Of a stretch of 64,000 nucleotides of DNA, positions 59,647-64,000 are shown in pieces. The stretch comes from Anopheles merus (taxonomy: Eukaryota > Arthropoda > Insecta > Diptera > Culicidae): assembly GCF_017562075.2 (NCBI RefSeq), contig NC_054081.1, positions 1,676,834 to 1,740,833 of the forward strand, read 5' to 3'. Within the stretch, counting starts at the first letter, position 1; the number at the start of each line of letters is the position of its first letter. Made by a program: the position numbers and the translations under genes. The notes under the pieces were generated by a model. That model did not search any database, was not told the DNA's origin, and saw only the letters and a list, made by a program, of their open reading frames with translations.

Positions 59647-62152
59647 TTGAAATAAAAATCGTTTCCCCACTTCTCCTTCCCCTCCTTTCTCTCCCACCCG
59701 TCTCAACAGTGCCTAGATGCGCACGTGCGTTCTTCTGATCGACAGAATTTCAACGGCTCGGCAGGATGGCGGTACCATTTCGCCCGGTGGGCTGCGTCTG
59801 CGATCTACCATCGCGCTAATGACGTGTACGTGCGCTACGCGAGTGTGTGTATGTATGTGTGTGTGGGAAGCAAAGGATCTCCCTCTGAAACAGCGAGGAG
59901 ACGGATCGGGCCCAGTGGAAAGGGCCTGTTCGCGCAGGGAGGGGCAAGCGTTACCCATGCTTGCACTCGCTGCTTTGGCAACGGTCCGCGCCCCCTACCT
60001 CTAGTCCCGACCCGTTCCAGGATCCATAGTGCAAATGAAAATGCAAAAAAAAAACAGTTAAAAAAACATAACTCTACTCTATGCTCCACAAGTGTGCCGT
60101 GACGGTATCTTTCGCTACTTTACGCAACAAGAACGAACCACGCATACCGGACTCTCTTTACTCACCTCCTATCTTTAAGCTCTAATCCTACTGTCGGCGC
60201 AACTATAGCGTATATACATTAAGCTGCCTGCTGCAAACCGCCATATTCTTCGCCAGCATCGTAACCTTCCTACCGCTAGATCGTAAGACCGTGCCAGCCA
60301 ACAACAAAACAACGACAAAAAAAAACAACAACAAAAACAACTTTCGGTTTTCATTTTTCCTAGTGCGTATTCTTTTTTCCGTTTTTTTTAAATTTGGCAA
60401 TGCGATCGGTACGGCCGGCGGCCCAGCCCGGTGTGTCTGGTTTGCCCGGGTGGAGCCTTTTTGCGGGTGGGCACGTACGTGACCCACCTCTCCACTTCTC
60501 GCAAGCCTTCTGCGCGAGCATCCGCCGTTGTTCCCGCGCGAATTCTGTCGATCCCTCGGAAGCGCACCTTGTCCGCTTGCGGGCTGCATTCTAGCAAGGT
60601 TTAGACGTATGGAGAACTCCCGAATCCCCGTTCCAAATATCCACCAATCCCTCCCCAACACTCCCCCGATTCCCGGGACTTCCGGGCGCCTAGCTCGAAC
60701 GTAAACTCTCCGTCAAAAGCATCCAACCGCCCAGTTTTGAAACGCTCCGGAGCACTTTCCAACCGCGAACTAGCACCGGTCGCCGTCTGTCGTCCCGTAC
60801 CCGGTGCCCCAACCGCACTCCTACCATTTGGGGTCAAACCACCTTTTTTTCGATTTTACCAATTTTTTTCGATCATTTTTTTTATTTTCTAAAAATTGAA
60901 AACCTTTCACTTCTGCACGGAATGCTCTCTCACGGTGTGCGTGCGTGCACTCTCCTCGAGTGCGAGTTCCTTTCTCCTCCTCTGTCGGTGCGTGCCTCCT
61001 GCAGCAGCTTCCGGTTCCGTTTTGCCGTGCCGCGCGCGCGTGGGCAGGGTGACGACGGTCGACACGGGGGTATGGTGTACATTGCACGGCCAACGGCCAC
61101 AGGTACACCGAGCGCTACGTTAAAGCAAAAACCAACAAACAATCCGCAACAAAATTACACGAGACTGCGACCCGCTTTCTGCTGCTCCTTCCCCTCCTCC
61201 CTGCCCACGGCCTTCAATCACGTCGCGTACTATCCGCCACGACCGGGTTCGGGAGGCGGTACGGGTGCGCCGCGGGACGGCGTACGGTCGCACCGGCCGG
61301 TTGTTTGGGCAGCACCGGTCAAAGCTGGGTGGCTTCAGGAAGCTGTTTTGACCATTGGGAAATTCGTTCGAGCTCGGTGCCCATCACCCACACCACACGC
61401 TTTTGTCTGTTTTCGGGTTTGATTGTTTTGGAAGGTCTCTGTTTACTCTTTTCTGGTTTTTGCTCCTGGAGCACAACGGACCTCTCCTCCCGCTCTTGGT
61501 CTCTGCCCTCCCTTACATTTCTCTCACCTCCGATCGCTCCCAATCCTGTGTGGCTCCGCGAGGCACTACGCGGGTCCGATCGTTACTCGAAAAGCGAACA
61601 GTAAACGAAACGCGCGCTAACGATGATACACGAACCGCCAAATGCATTCGAAACACGCGCTCGTGGTTCCACCTCGAGCCGGGTAAAGAGAGAGAGGAAA
61701 AAAACACGTCTGCGAATGTTACAAAGAAAGCGTGTAACGCCAGAGAAAACGCAAAAATCGCGCTGACACGCAGTGCGCAAATGCCGGTCGAGTAAGACGT
61801 CTGATACATTGCGATCGATACGAAGTAGAAGCGAGTATGCTAGCGAACAAGGAAAGCGAAACAGAAGAGGAAAAGAAATACGTATATATACAATTAAAAA
61901 AGAATAAAACGAAAAAAAACTACCAACTTAAAACAATCCACCCGATAAAGCTACACCCGATAAAAGAACACAAAAAAGACAACTCGGAAAGGGCGGCAGC
62001 ACTCTTGCTTGCCGCTCGGAAAAAAATAAAACAAAACAAAAACCGATAAAAGGACAAGTGGGAAGAGGGCGGGTAAATAAAAAAATAATAATCTCTAAAT
62101 CGTATCCGCTATTCTGCTATTATTGACCTCCGATCGTCGGGTTTAATGGTTA

Positions 62153-62158
62153 AATAAA
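62153..62158 (+). terminator. Candidate polyadenylation signal (AATAAA)
   Basis: AATAAAGG followed about 50 bp on by a GT-rich stretch (GGTTGTGTTTGTTTATTTTT). The A-rich run before it and this downstream element suggest the 3' end of a + strand transcript, possibly that of the gene starting at 45.5-47 kb. Motif evidence only. Confidence 0.35.
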
Positions 62159-62399
62159 GGATTTTGTTTACGTTCTAAGCAAAACTCAAACGGGCAAGCA
62201 TAGTTATGGTTGTGTTTGTTTATTTTTGGCCGATGACAACCCACTAGGGAGAGGGAAAAGGGTTGGCTTCTGTGCGGTAAGTAAGGTAAGTTATCGGACT
62301 TTGTTGAACATTGATGCCACGCTTAGGGTTTTCCTTCTGGAGCCTTGCTTTTTAGATCTTTTATGCCTATAGATCTAGAACTTTTCTGGAGTTCTGATC

Positions 62400-64000
62400 A
62401 CCTACAGCGATTATTTGTCAACTACGCTTTGTAACATTTTTTTGGTGAGGCATGAGGCGGGCATCCTCATAACATGCCCCAGCCATCGTATCCTGCCAGC
62501 CTTCGTCACCGAAAGGATGCTCGGTTCGCCGTACTCAGCAAGCTCCAAGAATGGTCCAAGAATCATGTCCATATAGGACCACTGATGTCGCTGTCCGAAG
62601 TATTGATCGTCCCAAGATAGCAGAAGAACAGATGGTGTGTAGCCTCCAACAAAGCCAGCTGCAAGTCTGCAGTACAAGATCTGGTACAGGATCTTGTAGG
62701 CGGCATTGAGGGGATGGCTCGAACATTCGAGCAATTCAGTCTGTCGCCCTTTTTATAGCCTGGATGAATGACATCCATTTTACACTTCTCCTGTAGTTCC
62801 TTCCCAGACTTTCATGATCAGCTGATACATTTCGACGATACGCCTCTCCGACCCCATCTTGAACAACTCGGCACATTGCAATTTTTGGAGGACACCCCGG
62901 TACGTGCCTTTTTCAATCTCCTGTAAAACAAGTGGGTTTCCCCAACTGGGCTAGCTGCTCCAACACCTGTTCATCTAACTCTTCAAAACGGCACTACCTG
63001 CCGATGTCAGTCGTCTGTAGTTCTCGACGTTCTGACTGGTTTCATGCAGTAGTATGCGGGCGTGCGCTGCATTCTTCTCGGATAGTGCTCGTCTGCATTC
63101 TTCATCGAGCCATTCTTTTTTCTCTCTACAGTGCTAATGGCTCGTTCCACCCTGCGCCAGTGGTCTGTGAGGGGCATCGCGGCAATGTTGTTGTCGGCCG
63201 GGAGCGCTTCCCCAAGCGCTGTTGCGTACCCCTCCGTCACATCAGCACACTTCAACCGGTCCAGGTTGAGCCTTGGGGCGGGCGGACTCCGTTGGTTTGT
63301 TAATCACGGAGAGTTTCTAGCGTAGCTTTACCAAAACTCGTCGTTTGCGCCTTTATAGGGGCAGTCGACGTTTGCGCCTCTATAGGTGTTGACGTCGATA
63401 ATATCCAAGAAGTGCCTTCCGTCAATCAGAATGTGGCTGATTTAAGACTTTGAACCAACACTAGGGTTTCTCCAGGTATAACTAGGGCGGCGTGCATGCT
63501 GGAAGAAGGTGCTGCGGCTGCTCATGTGCTTGGAGGAGGCAAAGGTATTCAGCCTGAGGCCGTTGTTGTTTGTCAGCTGGTGGACGCTGAAGCTTCCGAT
63601 CGTTGGTTTATATATCTCCTCCTGTCCGACCTGAGCATTAAGGTCTCCTATGACGATCTTCACATTATGTTTTGGGCAGCGGTCGTACTCCTTCTCCAGC
63701 TGCGTATAGAAGGCCTCCTTCTCGTGAATCGGTGCTAAGGTTGAAGAATCTGCCACGAATCGTCAACCTGCACATCCGTCCGTTAACCGGTCACCACCAT
63801 AAAAATACCTGTTGGAAATTGGAGCTAGCGCACGTGACGAAAGAGTCCATGAGGACCAAAGTCATTATAACCCTTATGACGGACAGGCAGTCATTTACCT
63901 GACCAAATTAAAAGGCTTCCGAGTGGGCCGAATGTTTGACAAGCCTGTCTTAAGCCCATAAAGTACTGGGCGTCTCCATGTTTCTTTTTGAAGCGGTTTT
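62400..64000 (-). mobile_element. Internally deleted RTE-type LINE, continues off the right edge
   Basis: On the - strand, 63756-63442 encodes a LINE endonuclease piece (KIVIGDLNAQVGQEEIY, then NNNGLRLNTFASSKHM and PSYTWRNPSV). Further along, 62770-62690 reads NAAYKILYQILY, the N-terminal part of the reverse transcriptase. Only some 200 bp later comes GRIRWLGHVMRMP, from its C-terminal end. The catalytic palm is therefore missing. It belongs to the same clade, by style, as the element at 18.3-19.4 kb. Frames are broken throughout. Confidence 0.8.

Larger units (their letters stand above)
57931..62276. other. GC-rich then A-rich non-coding region
   Basis: GC-rich sequence from 58.0 to 61.8 kb with many TG/CG microsatellites and no domain-bearing ORF. 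From 61.85 kb it becomes A-rich and resembles an insect 3' UTR end. It could be the 3' UTR of a + strand gene or intergenic. Confidence 0.4.

Noticed and set aside
1..64000. tRNA, rRNA or snRNA genes
   Set aside because: I looked for tRNA B-box-like sequences with a matching A box and arms and found none convincing by eye; short ncRNAs and microRNAs could be missed without folding and search tools.

Overview
The window is nuclear DNA from an insect, most likely an anopheline mosquito. Its genes are split by short GT-AG introns, mostly 60-90 bp. The proteins look dipteran, CA/TG and CT microsatellites are dense, and the space between genes holds decayed LINEs, hAT-type MITEs and a satellite array. 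There are no operons, ribosome binding sites or CRISPR arrays. The species is inferred from protein and repeat style, not proven. All exon models were read by eye from splice sites and frame continuity.

Layout. 1-1975: end of a satellite array with a ~453 bp dimeric unit. 2-11 kb: no recognisable gene; a hAT-like MITE (4115-4901), many microsatellites, a second MITE filled with GGAATC-type repeats (10281-10718), and a small ORF with a signal peptide (11146-11457). 12264-15160 (+): ALG12, six exons, with a long acidic C-terminal extension. 16427-17140 (-) and 23708-23965 (-): two INAF-motif membrane proteins, separated by a dead RTE-type LINE (18.28-19.44 kb). 26524-28946 (-): a four-exon gene derived from a CACTA-like transposase that seems to have lost catalytic acidic residues. 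30305-42930 (+): COQ6, six exons, whose 10.9 kb second intron encloses a complete TRPA-type channel gene on the opposite strand (32864-37396, six exons) plus LINE and MITE remnants.

45-62 kb: no complete gene can be assembled. Two segments at 45541 and 46852 share a core-promoter-like motif, and each leads to a short exon encoding MHGK(A/P) followed by a splice donor. They look like alternative promoters and first exons of a + strand gene with long introns. At 51.9 and 53.8 kb lie two diverged direct copies of a ~460-490 bp sequence of probable transposon origin. A candidate polyadenylation site is at 62153. The right edge (62.3-64 kb) is an internally deleted RTE-type LINE on the - strand.

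Functionally the genes are mostly unrelated neighbours: N-glycan assembly in the ER (ALG12), ubiquinone synthesis in mitochondria (COQ6), a sensory cation channel (TRPA) and two INAF proteins. INAF proteins are known in Drosophila as TRP-channel partners, so two of them within 20 kb of a TRPA gene is suggestive. The most unusual observations are the satellite hairpins with compensating changes, the twin promoter/first-exon pair, the apparently catalytically dead CACTA-derived gene, and the channel gene nested in COQ6.
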